Source: Diplodia intermedia
Taxonomy: Eukaryota > Ascomycota > Dothideomycetes > Botryosphaeriales > Botryosphaeriaceae
DNA: 64,000 nt
Direction: 5' to 3'
Assembly (NCBI GenBank): GCA_021495925.1
Contig: JAKEKT010000054.1
Location: 62,001 to 126,000 of the forward strand
Part shown: positions 22,042-33,238 of the stretch, piece by piece
Layout: every line of letters begins with the position of its first letter
Position numbering within the stretch: the first letter of the stretch is position 1
The notes under the pieces: generated by a model
What the model was told of the DNA's origin: nothing
Databases searched by the model: none
What the model saw: only the letters and a program-made list of their open reading frames with translations
Translations under genes and position numbers: made by a program

Positions 22042-25000
22042 GTGAGAGGGAGAGATGACCTTGGGATAATCCATTGTGGTGATGTACAATTCGGAGAGAG
22101 CATGTGAAAACCTGTGGAGGCGTGAGGATGTTTGAGGTCATGATGGTCGGCATGGATTGGCGTTTTTCGGGTGGAAAGCCATCGATAGGCTGGGAGTCTC
22201 AACCGATGCAGGAAAGAAAAGCGAGCTTTTTGAGCATGTGATTGTATCCGTTTTCTAGAGCATAGTAATTTAAGGGTTTCACTATTGAGCAAAGTGCACG
22301 GTCAAAGCAAAGAGCATTTTTTTTTTAACCCGGTCACGACTATTTGTAGATGACTGGGGAGAGGATTCAACCCATGCATCTGGAATTGCATAGTCATTAT
22401 ATCAACAAGAGATACAAAACGCTATCGCTCTCCCAAATTTTCATTGTCTCTCTTTTTCGGCCGCCTTACTAGCTCGTGTCCCTTGATTCCACGTTTGCGT
22501 TCAGATGGTGTTCTCATTTATTAGCGCGAAGCATGTGTCAGGTCCATGTGAGGGCCACACGCACACAGGCCGCCGGGCGCCCGTTAGATCAACTGTCGGG
22601 AGCATCAGGATCTTCACAGAGAACCGGAATGGAGACGAGAGTCAGTCATTGACGATTCATTCACCATAGCATCTTCGGACATGACTTCACCCCCCACATT
22701 GGTTCGCAGGCCATCATTGCAACACTCTACGAGATTATACCAACTAATCTCGGTCCACTTATTCGGGGGGGTTATTCCCAGGCGAGGTATGGCGTATGAA
22801 AGCAGGCGGCATTAGAGGCGGGGTAACCTTTTCCAAGGGCTGAGCCTCGCCGCCCGTATATAACGTCTCACGTACGTAATTCATAAACCTTCAGTACGTA
22901 TATAAGGTTGGCGATCACACCCGCGACCTTTCGGATTGCCCGGCCTGCTAGCTGGGCTACCATCTTCGCGTGGTCATCACGACGACGTCAGATGCATGAG
23001 TGAAGTGTACATATTGTCACTCCCTTTCGGCCAGCCGACCCTCTCGCGGGGACCTAGGGAGTGAGTGCGGGTATTCCCGGAGCCACTTTTTTCTCCGCCT
23101 TCGGGTCGACGACTTTGCGGCACGGTTCCTCTCATCTTCCGTCCTGGCAAATGGTGCGCGTTCCGCGGCTATGGGAGAGCAGAACCGAGGGGACGGAAAC
23201 CGTGTCGTGTATGTGTGTATGCGCTGGCCGGGTCGTCTGACCCTTCTTTTCCCTCGACGACCGCGACGCTTGGAGTAGGGTGGGTGAGTTTAGATGCGGG
23301 AGGTGCCGCAACAGGCTAGAACAGGAACCAAGATGATGCGCGCGGTAAATGCGTTGTCCAGCACCATGGCCTGCTGTTCTGCCATGTCTTTCGCTGGCAC
23401 CTGCTCACATCATGATGCAGGCCTGCACGTAAAAAGAGAAAGACACGAGTCGTGCGTCGGATCTGCGTCAGGGAAGGCGGAAAGGAGCCCCACTTTGCAC
23501 GGCAAGCGCCATCATTGCAAAGCGGCTGCTGTCGTGAGGTGACGCTGACGACGAATTGGGAGGAGCAACATGAAGAAGAACACAACGACGACGAGTCGGT
23601 GAGCCAGAGCCAAAGCGCAGGCAGGGACGTGCCGAGATAGCCGTAGTCTCTGTCTCGTGTCGCAGCCGGCGCGAAGCCTCGCGGTCTTTCTCGTTCCTTC
23701 TCACTCTTACGCGAGGGGCGGAGCATCGCAAACGCATCACGAGGACAACGGCATCTGTTTGCTGTCGATGCGCTGTGGTGGGCGCCAAAACGGTGGGGTT
23801 TCCGGCAAAAAAGGTACCCACTTAAGAAGGGAACCGCCTGGTTGATGGTGCCAAAAAAAAAAAAAGCCCACCACCTGCACCTTCCTTCTGCCTCACTTTC
23901 TCTTTGCTCCCTCTCACCGACTATGTGATGAAAGCAAAAAAAAGGCCGATCATGATCTTCGATCAACAAGTGGAGAGCCCCTGTCCGTTTGTTTGTTTTC
24001 GCTGCCTTGCCCCGCCCGTTCTTCTTGGGCAGCTGCTGCAACCGCCGTAGCCTGCCCAAAAATAAGAGCATCCGCTATGAGTGCGGAGCGTCTGCGAGCA
24101 CGTCCCCAGAACAAGGCCAGGGCCCTCGAGCCCGCAGTAAGCGTGTAAGCATTGCATGATTCAGACTAGGGCAGACATTATGCGTATGAGGTGAGACAGG
24201 GCCAGGCACCCGCGCCGCAAACACTCAGTGCCGCAAACAGCCGAAGATCCCGAAGGCCGGGTGGAGGGGGAGAGGAGGAGAAAGGGTGAGGCGAAGACAG
24301 GCGGGCGCTCGGTGGTGGCGATCTTACACGACACACGCGTCTCCACCCTCAACGCGCAAAAAGCCGGGCGGCGAAGGATCTTCACCGCAAGAACCCGAGC
24401 CTGTGGTGGAGGGTTCGTTGTTGTCGAGTCGTTAGGACGACGGGGCCGGCGCGTCATACGTCGATCAAACACACAGACACACCGACAAACTTGCATCGTC
24501 ATGCCCGTCGTACGAGCCCCTGCTCCCCTCGCACCTCCGCCCTGTGCCTGTACCTGGACCTGGACCTGGACCTGTACCTGACACGTGATCGCATTCGCCT
24601 TCATCGCTTTCAGCCACACTGATCGGGAAGCTATATCGAGAATATCCAAAGAGAAGATGAAAGGCCGGGGGTAAGAAGGCATATCTGTCAAGATTTGTAT
24701 ACGAAGAATAGAAAGTCAACGGAGCTTGCATTCAAACAGGAACAGGACGAAGTCCCGAGGCAGAGAAGCGAAAAAGACTGTATGCCCCCGCATCGCCGAC
24801 CGCCAAGTCGCCATCATTAAAACCGCCCGTCTCGAGAAAAGCCTGCTATTGTAAAAGACGCGAGCAAAAGTACCAGCGCAAGAACAAGACGAAGTGGAGA
24901 GTTGGCTAGTGACAAGCGATCTGGAGATAGCAAACCCGGCAAGACTCGTAGGAAACCAGAAGCGGCCACGCGGATACAGAAAGCAACTGCGCCAAACCAA

Positions 25001-25512
25001 TGAAGAGATACAGAACGCGGACGAACGAGGGAACAGAGCGTAATCGGAAAGGGGAAATCATATATAATGGAACGCATCAAAACAGCCCAAAATCAAAGCC
25101 CGTCGGGACACAGTCATCCGCCCAGTGTAAGAAGCCTTGCTGAAGCAAGCAGGCGGTGAATACCACTTGTCACCGCGATGCAGCCCACCAAACGGCAATC
25201 CACCAAAAGAAATGCAACCTCGGCAACGCATGCTGGTAGTTGATAGAGCGATAGAGACACAAAAGCACAGCAAAACAGGGAAGAAATTCGACAAAGCCAT
25301 CCTCTCTCATGGGTATCACATTGCGCACCAATGATGGATTTCTTCGTCGTCTCATAACAGGACAAAAATCGTGAAAGGTACGGTTCGTTACGTCATGTCG
25401 GATCGTGAGTTTCGGCGAGCGTTCTTTGGAGAGGAGTGAGGGGTAAGAGCGGTTTGCGAGAAATGGTCATATCCGGGGTGCTGTGGCATGGCTTGCGAGC
25501 CTTTGACGAGAG
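22042..25512. other. 3.5-kb spacer between convergent genes, no supported gene
   Basis: UTP20 and the C2H2 gene both end towards this region, so neither needs a promoter here. It contains poly-T (22319-22326) and poly-A runs, two TATA-like elements near 22855-22910, and a hexamer repeat at about 24544-24580. Open frames such as 23316-24071 (minus) and 24161-24691 (minus) give Arg/Ser-rich products without recognisable domains. A noncoding transcript, or an unusually long 3' untranslated region, could account for it. Confidence 0.5.
24544..24580. repeat. Short tandem repeat, 6-nt unit CCTGGA/CCTGTA
   Basis: About six imperfect copies of a CCTGNN hexamer in a row (CCTGTA, then CCTGGA three times, then CCTGTA and CCTG). 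Lies in the gene-poor gap, so it is probably a simple microsatellite. Confidence 0.75.
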
Positions 25513-27834
25513 TTACGAGGCACGGTTTGCGGGGCGTTCGCCCGTGGCAACCGCCACGAGAGCCTCCAATCTCCTCATGTCACCGGCGCCGTTTTGGCTT
25601 TGCTGGTGCCCGCCAAACGCCGTTGCAGTCTGTGCGTGCGCATAAGGTGGTTGACTGCCAAAGTGATATCCTGGATGCGTGGGAGGACGTTCGTTCGCGG
25701 CCTGAGGAGGCTGGGGAAAGGTGAACTTCGCCGGATCCTCCATATGCATGCTGGATGGCCGCTCCTCCATGTTTCCTCCGTTATTCTGAACAATCACCGG
25801 GTAATACTCCCCGAGTGATGAGGTCGATGGTGTGGGCACACCTTCACTGCTGCTAGAATCCTCCGGAGAAGTCCTTTGGTTCCTATACGCGTGTTGCTGG
25901 ACCTGCTGCTGGTGCTGGGGAGCATGTTGAACCGGCCCCATATACCAAGCTTGTCGTTTGTGCTTGCGTGGTGTTGTCGGTTGCGTGGGATCCTGAGAAC
26001 TGTGACTTGGCTCGCCCCCAGTCGAAGGCCGACTCAGGTGCGTTAGTGGAGGCGGAGGAGCAGCGCGATTCGCGGAGAAACTCGGATGCGGAGCTGTTGT
26101 CGGTCTTTGGGATTGCCCTTGGTCCCTACTGCCTCCAAAGCTAAACCAGGACGCCGGTTCCCGCGGTGGTGTTGAGTTTGTAATGTCTAGCTTATGAATT
26201 CCTCTTTGCAGCGAAAGGTCCAGAGAGTTGTGGTGGTGGTGATGGCCCCTGTGCTCGCGAACGTTCGGCGTCGAGGGCTCCATTGCTGCCGGCCGCTTCG
26301 GGTGGTCAACCTGCATCGGACTCGATGGATGTTGGGTAGTCAAAGAGGGGGGTGGTGGTGCGTGGTCGAACGACTCTATCCCTGGAAGACGGGTAACTTG
26401 ACTCGAGGCAGGCTGGTTGGCAGCTGGCTGGGATGAAAACGACGGTTGCGGGGCATCTGGAGTCTGGTAGTAGCTCAAACCACTCGTGGCCGGTCTGGGG
26501 GTCAGCGCAGAGTATGTCCCAGGGTGCCATGTTCTTCTGCGCCAATCAGCATCAGAGCTGACAGACTCACGCCGAGAATCGCTAGAGAAAGTTGATCCAG
26601 TGGGACTGTTGAGAAAGCTTCCGGTATTGGAGTAGTTGGAGGGCGTGGATGATGTCAACGGGCTGATGTACGGAGGCGGATAGTTCGTTCCGGGAGGCCC
26701 CTGGAACGGGTTCCCGCTAGCTGAAGGGACGGACAGGCGGCGTCCAGGGACGTGGCCGGCCCACGTGACGGGCCTCTGCGCGGTCGACACGGGGGAGTCT
26801 ATGCCGGATGGATATCGGGGGCCTGGGCTACCTGTTGCGGGTGAAAACGTTGCTGATGTTGGCGTACTGAATCCACTTGGTGACTGGCTGCCGAGGGCGG
26901 AATACTGACCACCGGGATTATATGTGTCTAGCGTCAGCCGTGCTCGTGCAGCTCCATCGCCAGCCATAGCAAGCGGGGCGGGCCGCCGGCGGACGTCATC
27001 TCGATCGCTGGTGTTTGAACTTGTCGAAGCAATACTAGAAGCCGATAGATTCCGGCTATGACCTCTGCTGTGGGCACCTCCACTGCTGATGGTTGAGGCG
27101 CGAGAGCGGCCGTTGGGAGGGCGAACGCGGTCCGTTCGGATCTGACGCTGGAACCTCGTGCCGGTTGCCGCTAGGGAGTCGCCGGGGATGTCCTCGTTTA
27201 CGTGGACAGTCTGGGCATGCTGACGAAGATTGTCCAGCCGCGAGAACCGACGATTGCAGTGGCACTGGAACGGCCGCTCGCCGGTATGTTTTCTATGATC
27301 CTGTCAGTGGCGCGCGGCTGAGGGTGTGTTGTGTGCGACGAACCTGATGTGCCTGGCAAGATGCTCGCTTCTCGTAAAACTCAGCTGACAGGGAGGGAAG
27401 TCGGTGCAGAAAAAACGCTGGCCCTTTTTCTTCTTGGTTGGCCGGCTGTCGCTGTTGACACTCTCATTCTCGGAGGCGGCGTGGCCATCCTCGTCGTCCA
27501 TCACCACATCCTGATTGTCGCCGGAGCGGGTAGAGGTGTCCGAGTTGCCGCGGCGCAGCGTGCTGTTGCGAGCCTGCTTCTTCGAATCCGGGCCGGCAGC
27601 TGAGAGGTCTGCAGGCAGCGGGCGCTGGCCAGCCAATCCTCCAAAGCTGTCCCGGGTGGGCGTTTTTGCCGACTGCTCGTCGATGTGACGCTGGTCGTGC
27701 GGATGATGGAGGTGCTGGTCGGCGCCGAAGAGCTTGTTCGGGCGTGGCGTGGTCGGGGTCGTCTCCTCGCCCGAGTGGCCAGGCGGCGGCTCCGGAACGG
27801 ACAAGGTGGTGTTGACGGCGCGAAAGCCAGACAT
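25513..27834 (-). CDS. C2H2 zinc-finger transcription factor
   Basis: Exons 27834-27344 and 27292-25513 join to 756 aa. The 48-nt intron (GTTCGT...CATAG) falls exactly between the two fingers and restores ARHIR|KHTGERPFQC. Finger 1 is Cys143-X5-Cys149-X12-His162-X3-His166; finger 2 has a tight CHC pair (Cys174, Cys176) then His189 and His194 in SRLDNLRQHAQTVH. The linker HTGERPF is the classic DNA-binding linker. A Lys run (TKKKKGQR) just before finger 1 is a likely nuclear signal. The remaining ~560 residues are Ser/Pro/Gln-rich and disordered, fitting an activation or repression tail. Tandem fingers of this shape occur in fungal regulators such as the Adr1/Usv1-type group; I cannot assign a target pathway. 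The DNA-binding call is firm and the subgroup is uncertain. Confidence 0.9.
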
Positions 27835-29361
27835 CGTCAGGTCGATGATGGCTGCGGGGTGCGAGGCTATTATTACCGTGCTGCGGCCGGGAGCTGGGAG
27901 CTGACGGTGAAACGCCAAGTCTTACTTGCTTCCTTCGGTGACACGAGCACACTGAGGATCACCGCCCGGAGGCCAGGCGGCCGGAAATGTCTGGTGTGTT
28001 CGGAAGCGCTTGCAGGTCGTCGTCGGCGGGCCACGAGACGGCGCTTCGCGGACTGCGTAGGATCGAGGGCGTGCGGATGCGGTAGCTAGTCTGTACAGGC
28101 GCTGGTCGCATCGGCATCCGGCCTGGAGTCGCACGCGCAGCGGAGCGCGCTGGTAGAGGTGTGTTGAGGCTGGTGTCGCTCTCAGGCGTGTATCATGGCA
28201 TGTGCAGGCGTGGGCGGGGGTTGTGACGCCTTATCGCGGCGCTTGAAAAGATCCCCGCCACCAGCGGAGGATCGGGAGGCGTGATGCGCACGGGCAGGGC
28301 GGCTGCGGTGCGGCTCTGGGTGCTTGCTGGCGGGCGCGGAGGGTGCGCGCGGTGGCCGTGGGCGGAGGTGGTGATGAGATCAGAAGGCAGGCAGAGGCGG
28401 CAAAGCAGCAGCTGTCAGGCCAGGGCGAGGGCTGGACGGGACAGGATGCGCGTCGGGTTAGTGAGCGATGATTCGGCCATGCATGCAGCGAGGGGTTACG
28501 TCCGCCGCCAGACGGAGAGGGGTTGGGGGCGCGGTGCTAGCACGAGCCGTTTAGGAGCGCCGGGCGTGGCGAGCAGGCACCGCTGTTCTGGGAGCGGGCT
28601 GCTCTGATGAGAAATGCGCACGCATCAACCCTGCTCTCCACCACGCCAGCCGTCCGGCCGCGCGCCCACGAGCCTCAATGGCCAGCACCCGGCCTGGCCC
28701 CAGGGCAGCCGGCCAGGCGCTGCTGCCAGCTGATGCGAGCGCCGCGACGAATGCCTGCCGCGCGCCTCCACTCGCCTGGCATGTGAAACCCTGCAGCCAC
28801 TGGTGCGCTGCGCCGCGGGTGCCCACAGCGTGGCAGGGCGGCAGACCGAGCGTCGGGTGGGGCCCGGATGCGAGAAACACACGGTGAGTCGGCAGCATCG
28901 ACGAATCCCTCACCATTGGCCCAGGAACCAATATGCAAGGGCGCCCTCTGTGCCTCGCTAGCAAACACCGGCTGCGATACGCGACCTCATAAAGATTGCC
29001 CACGCTGCTGACTCGCCGCCCGGGGAGCTGCTTGTCTGCACTGCACCTGCGTCCACCCAACACCACTTGGTACTGGCCATTGCCTACGCCTGCCCGTTCC
29101 AGGCCCGCCCGCAGCTGGCTGCCCGCCTGCCCGCCTGCACGCAGGCCCTGCCCATGCCCACACGGCTCACTGCATGTTTCGAGAAAAGACACCTGCTGCC
29201 AGATGCGTCGCAAGGAGACTCGTCAAGGGCATTTATTTCAAGTTTCGAACAACGCTGTGCTACGTGAAAAGGAACAGGGTCGTTGCTCACCGCCCCGCGC
29301 AATGCGCCCTCTTCTCGCGTGAAAACACTCCCTTTTCCCCTACCCTGCATTACCTGCTGCT
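27835..29361. other. Upstream region of the C2H2 gene, no supported gene
   Basis: About 1.5 kb of GC-rich DNA between the C2H2 start codon and the SEC24 stop codon. It should hold the C2H2 promoter and leader. Open frames here (for example 28551-29213 minus) are Arg/Ala-rich without domains. No RNA gene was seen. Confidence 0.5.
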
Positions 29362-32151
29362 CTATTGCACCACCTGCCAAATCGTTAGTCTGGCCATGTC
29401 GAAAGGATCAAGGGGGGCGCCGGAGGACTCACCTTCTCCCTTAGCATTCCCAGCCATTGTTGCAAGCTGACGCCCTGGTCCGCCCGGTCCTCCACTAGCA
29501 GCGTCTGCGCCCACAGCTTCAGGCTCGGGTCGCCGTCCTCCCTGATGATGTACAATGTCGGCACTGTGATGCTGCCCACCCCCTTCATCCTGTGATCCTT
29601 GCTCTTGTCGACGACCGCCCTCACGCGCTCGTTCATCTCGTTGTCCAGAATGGGCATGCTAGCCTTGCCCTGCTTGATGCCATTCTTGTCGTCAACCCCG
29701 AAAACGTCAATAAGCAGCTGAGGCACCGAATCACGGCCAATCCAGACGAATTGGTTGACGCCGTCATCAATCAGGTACAGGCCATACGGCACGATCCTTT
29801 CCGAAGACAAGTTCAACGGGGGCGGCAGGAGAATTTCGCCCGTCTCCGGATGCGGAACTCCAGCATCGTCGGGCATGTCGTGCAGAGAGTAGAAGCGCGG
29901 ATAGATATACTGGATCATCAGCGGAAGTGGCAGGGTCGAGAGCAGGCAAAGGGCTGCGGCACGAAGATCGGAAGGTATTTGTGCGGATCTCCGAAGGCCG
30001 ACCTGGTTCATGTTAACGTGTGTCAGAAATGGGAGTAGGATAGTAATGGTCACTAACATTCTTGATGAGTCCAAGGAAGAGAACGGGCAGCGCCCGAAGG
30101 TTAGCGGGCAGTTGAAGGCCACCGCCGATGCTGCCTCCTGCCAGTTCCTTCTTGTACGTTTGGAGAATTTCGATAACCTTGCTCTGAAGGGCGTCCCTGG
30201 CAGCATCAAGTCCGCTTCCCAGGGCCCGTTCCACGGCCTTGTGGCTAAAGTAAGCAGTGATCGCCTGCGCATCTGCTGAGGAATAGACGCTGGCAAGGTT
30301 ATCCGTGGTCGGGATTGCGAGAGTCAGGACTCTTATCCTCCGCTCGCCGTTGCAAGTGGTGTGGAGCACGGCAGTCTGCATGCAAACGAAGGGCTTCGTC
30401 AAGGTCTCGTCAATGGCGACCTCCACAACGTAGGCTTGGTCACGAGGGAAAGCAGGGAACGCGCAGAGATCGGAGCTGCGGTTGAAGAAATTGCCGTAGA
30501 ACGTGCTCATGCGCAGACCGGTAGTGGCACGTACGCGCAGTACGGCCTCCAGGCCGATTTCCGACGAGAGGTAGTCGCTGAACTCGCGGGCAAACTTGAT
30601 CGCGTCTTCGCTCCTTGCGGCATTCCATCCAGGGTAGAACCAGGTCTGGCCTCCGGTGTATCTCGGCAGATTCGATAGTGTGGCCACATCCTGGTACTGA
30701 GACGAGAAGAGAAACTGGGAAACGTTCATGTTAGGATCTAAATCACCCGATATGGAGCATTCGCTCACTTACCATGTCAATCGAAACCTGGTTCTTGGAG
30801 CATTCCACAGCGAAGGACTTGTAGAAGCTATTCGCAGTCTGCAGAAGCTTTCCCTCGCCGCTGGTACCGAGGACCTTCTTGTCCTCACGGATGTCCAGCT
30901 TACCATAACCGATATTCGGGAGGGACGCGCTAAGAACCGTGATTTTTCCACCAACAGGAGAGATGAGCTTGTGACCGGCACGCAAAGCCGATCCCATGGC
31001 AGAAGCCCCATTCTGGGTATCCTGGAACATAAGCTGGAGCTTACCAAGGAAAGTCTCGATGTTGGCGCGACACTCCGCGAGGTTCACAAGCAGGTCCTCA
31101 GGAGTAGGCAGGAAAGGCTCGTCGAGGTCACTAACGACAAGCATCCTAGGGTCGCTACTTTCGCTTCCGTCGCGGGGAATTGAGAAATAGTGGAGGCCAG
31201 AGTCCACAGCCATGAAACCGAGCCTCGTCCTCCTGTCTGCGTTGGGGATTCTGTCCAAGCTCTCGAGGATGCACCTGGCAGCCGTTGCCAAGAGGCCGTT
31301 GGTGACAGCAGCGTAGCTGACATCGAAGAGGAATAAGTAGACCAGCGGCTGCGGGGGCCGGACCATGTATTCCTGAGGGGCCACGAATTCAACGACCGAG
31401 TAATTCAGCTCAGGCCTCAGCCACCTGTCCACACTCTGCTGGGTTGTCGCATCCCAATCAAAAGCCTGAGGGACGTCGTTGGTAAGGTTGCACATGTTGC
31501 AACGCCAGCGGTGGCCGTGGTCGAGGAAGGTCGCAAACGGGTTGATGTACGAACGGCACCTCCGACATCTCGAAATGACCTGGTCAGGGACAACCGGGAT
31601 TGGGTCCTCAGCATCGTGTAGGGCGGCGTATGGCTGGATGACGAGGGCCAGCGGTAGACGGGACTTCTTCAGTAGCGAGTGCGTGGTGGGAATGGTGTTC
31701 AAGGTCGACCTAACGTACTTCGGGGGGCAATTGGCAAACTCGGAGGGCGTGACGCTAGTCTAGCAAGAGTCAGCAGTGTGCGCGCCAGATGGAGCTGCCG
31801 GAGGCAACTTACGTTGGGCGGAAGGTTGATCGGCGGCGGAGGCTGGTCGAGCTCATAGACGTTGAACGGAGCGCTCATGAGGTCCGTGGTGACAAGCTGG
31901 TTCAGCGTCGTCTGCTGCGGGGGCATCTGCGCCGGCATCTGCTGCATAGGTTGCATGGGCTGCTGCATCATGGGCTGCTGAGGCTGGCCGCCCAGGTTCA
32001 TCTGACCGAATTGCCCTGCCAGCGGATCAAGCTGCGGTGCGCCCACAGGCGGCGCAGGACCTTGACCCGCGGCATTCGCGCCGAAGTCGTAGGCCTGGGC
32101 GGCATAGGCACGCTTCTTCTTGTGGGCGGCCGGGGCACCCTGGTAGTCCAT
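29362..32151 (-). CDS. SEC24: COPII coat cargo-adaptor subunit Sec24
   Basis: Five exons (32151-31813, 31759-30773, 30714-30058, 30002-29433, 29373-29362) join to 854 aa. Sec24 pairs with Sec23 and selects cargo for vesicles leaving the endoplasmic reticulum. A Gln/Met/Pro-rich tail (MMQQPMQPMQQMPAQMPPQQ) leads to the zinc finger Cys178-X2-Cys181...Cys200-X2-Cys203, then the trunk (PQPLVYLFLFDVSYAAV), beta-sandwich (RYTGGQTWFYPGW), helical region (LRRSAQIPSDLRAAALCLL) and gelsolin-like end (YGLYLIDDGVNQFVWIG). All four introns keep the frame at conserved sites, for example LIKN|VGLRRS. The last coding exon is only 12 nt (VVQ and stop): reading through the GTGAGT donor would instead add an atypical tail. 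Confidence 0.96.
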
Positions 32152-33238
32152 GGTGACGGTTGTGCGGTGGGGTGGGTGGGTGGTGGTGAGGAGGAGGTCA
32201 AGTGGCCGGAGGCTCTTGATGCGACGTAATCCTGGACGGAGCTGGTATTTGCCAGGGACAGAGGCTCGTGGAATGTGGGCCACGCGATTGTCCTAGAGCT
32301 TCTGCAGTCGCGCTCGTCAAGATAGCGATAGGGAAAAGGAGAGAGTCGGCCCCAAAGCGCACTTCTTGGAGTGTGTCGAGTTGGACTTGTGTCCACAAGG
32401 CGGGCGGCGCATCGAATCGCCGACCGCCTTTGTTTCTGCCCCACACCCCCGGTCGGGCATCCGCGCCAATTGCGCAGCATCAGCGCCGCTCCATCAACCT
32501 CATAGCCGCGCTCCAGATCCACATCTGCCTTGTAGATGCCTGCGTCCTGCTGCGCCTTTGACGGTGCTGCCGGCCTGGGGGATAGGAGCGATCGCGCGTC
32601 AAGCCCAAGCAGAAGAACCCCCCGCCTGCATGCAGTCCTCATGCTCAAGAAGCTAACCATTTCTACCCAGGCTTTCACGGCTGCAGAGAACCCTTAGACA
32701 GTGGTATAGTGACTGTCGATTGTTTGGGACCGAAGATAGTCTGTTCCGTTCTCCGGTCGGATGACGTTCGCTCGACCAGTCCTGGGGAAAGCCCGCTCCA
32801 AGTCGACCTACTCCATCCACAAATCATCATGTCACATTCGCTGATCCAAGCCACGACCTCAATGATTGACTTTGAATGATAGCTTTCCACACGATCTAGC
32901 AATTCGATATTTACCTGGACGTAGTCTCGTCCAAAGCCCTTTGCAATAGTCGCGGCGCTCAAGGTATCATGCCGCCCACGAACAAACAATTACCCAGATA
33001 ACCCTTCCCATGACCTAGCCGTAAACGCCATTTAACCGATGATGCCGCCCAATCCGGCCCCATGCTTGTGAGCTGGTTCCGAGATCCGCGCGCATCCTTC
33101 AACCCGGCGCCTCTGCAATGCCGCGCTCTGGTGTCGTGCAAGTAAAACTCCGTGGAGGTCATGCCGATCAGCTGTGACAAAAGAAAATCTGAACGAAGGG
33201 AAGTGCGGGAGAAAGGGAAGATGGTCGATCGCACATGA
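32152..33238. other. Upstream region of SEC24 and 3' flank of MPE1
   Basis: About 1.1 kb between same-strand genes. It must carry the SEC24 promoter. No coding frame with a recognisable product and no RNA gene was found. Confidence 0.5.

Noticed and set aside
23316..24071. 251-aa minus-strand open frame
   Set aside because: No family features; includes a homopolymer-coded FFFF run from a poly-A stretch.
24541..24590. Hexamer repeat considered as a possible short CRISPR-like or coding repeat
   Set aside because: Units are directly adjacent without spacers, and the host is eukaryotic; a microsatellite is sufficient.
25513..27834. Assigning the C2H2 gene a specific named pathway regulator
   Set aside because: Only the two fingers are diagnostic and several fungal regulators share them; the tail is disordered and gives no subgroup signal.
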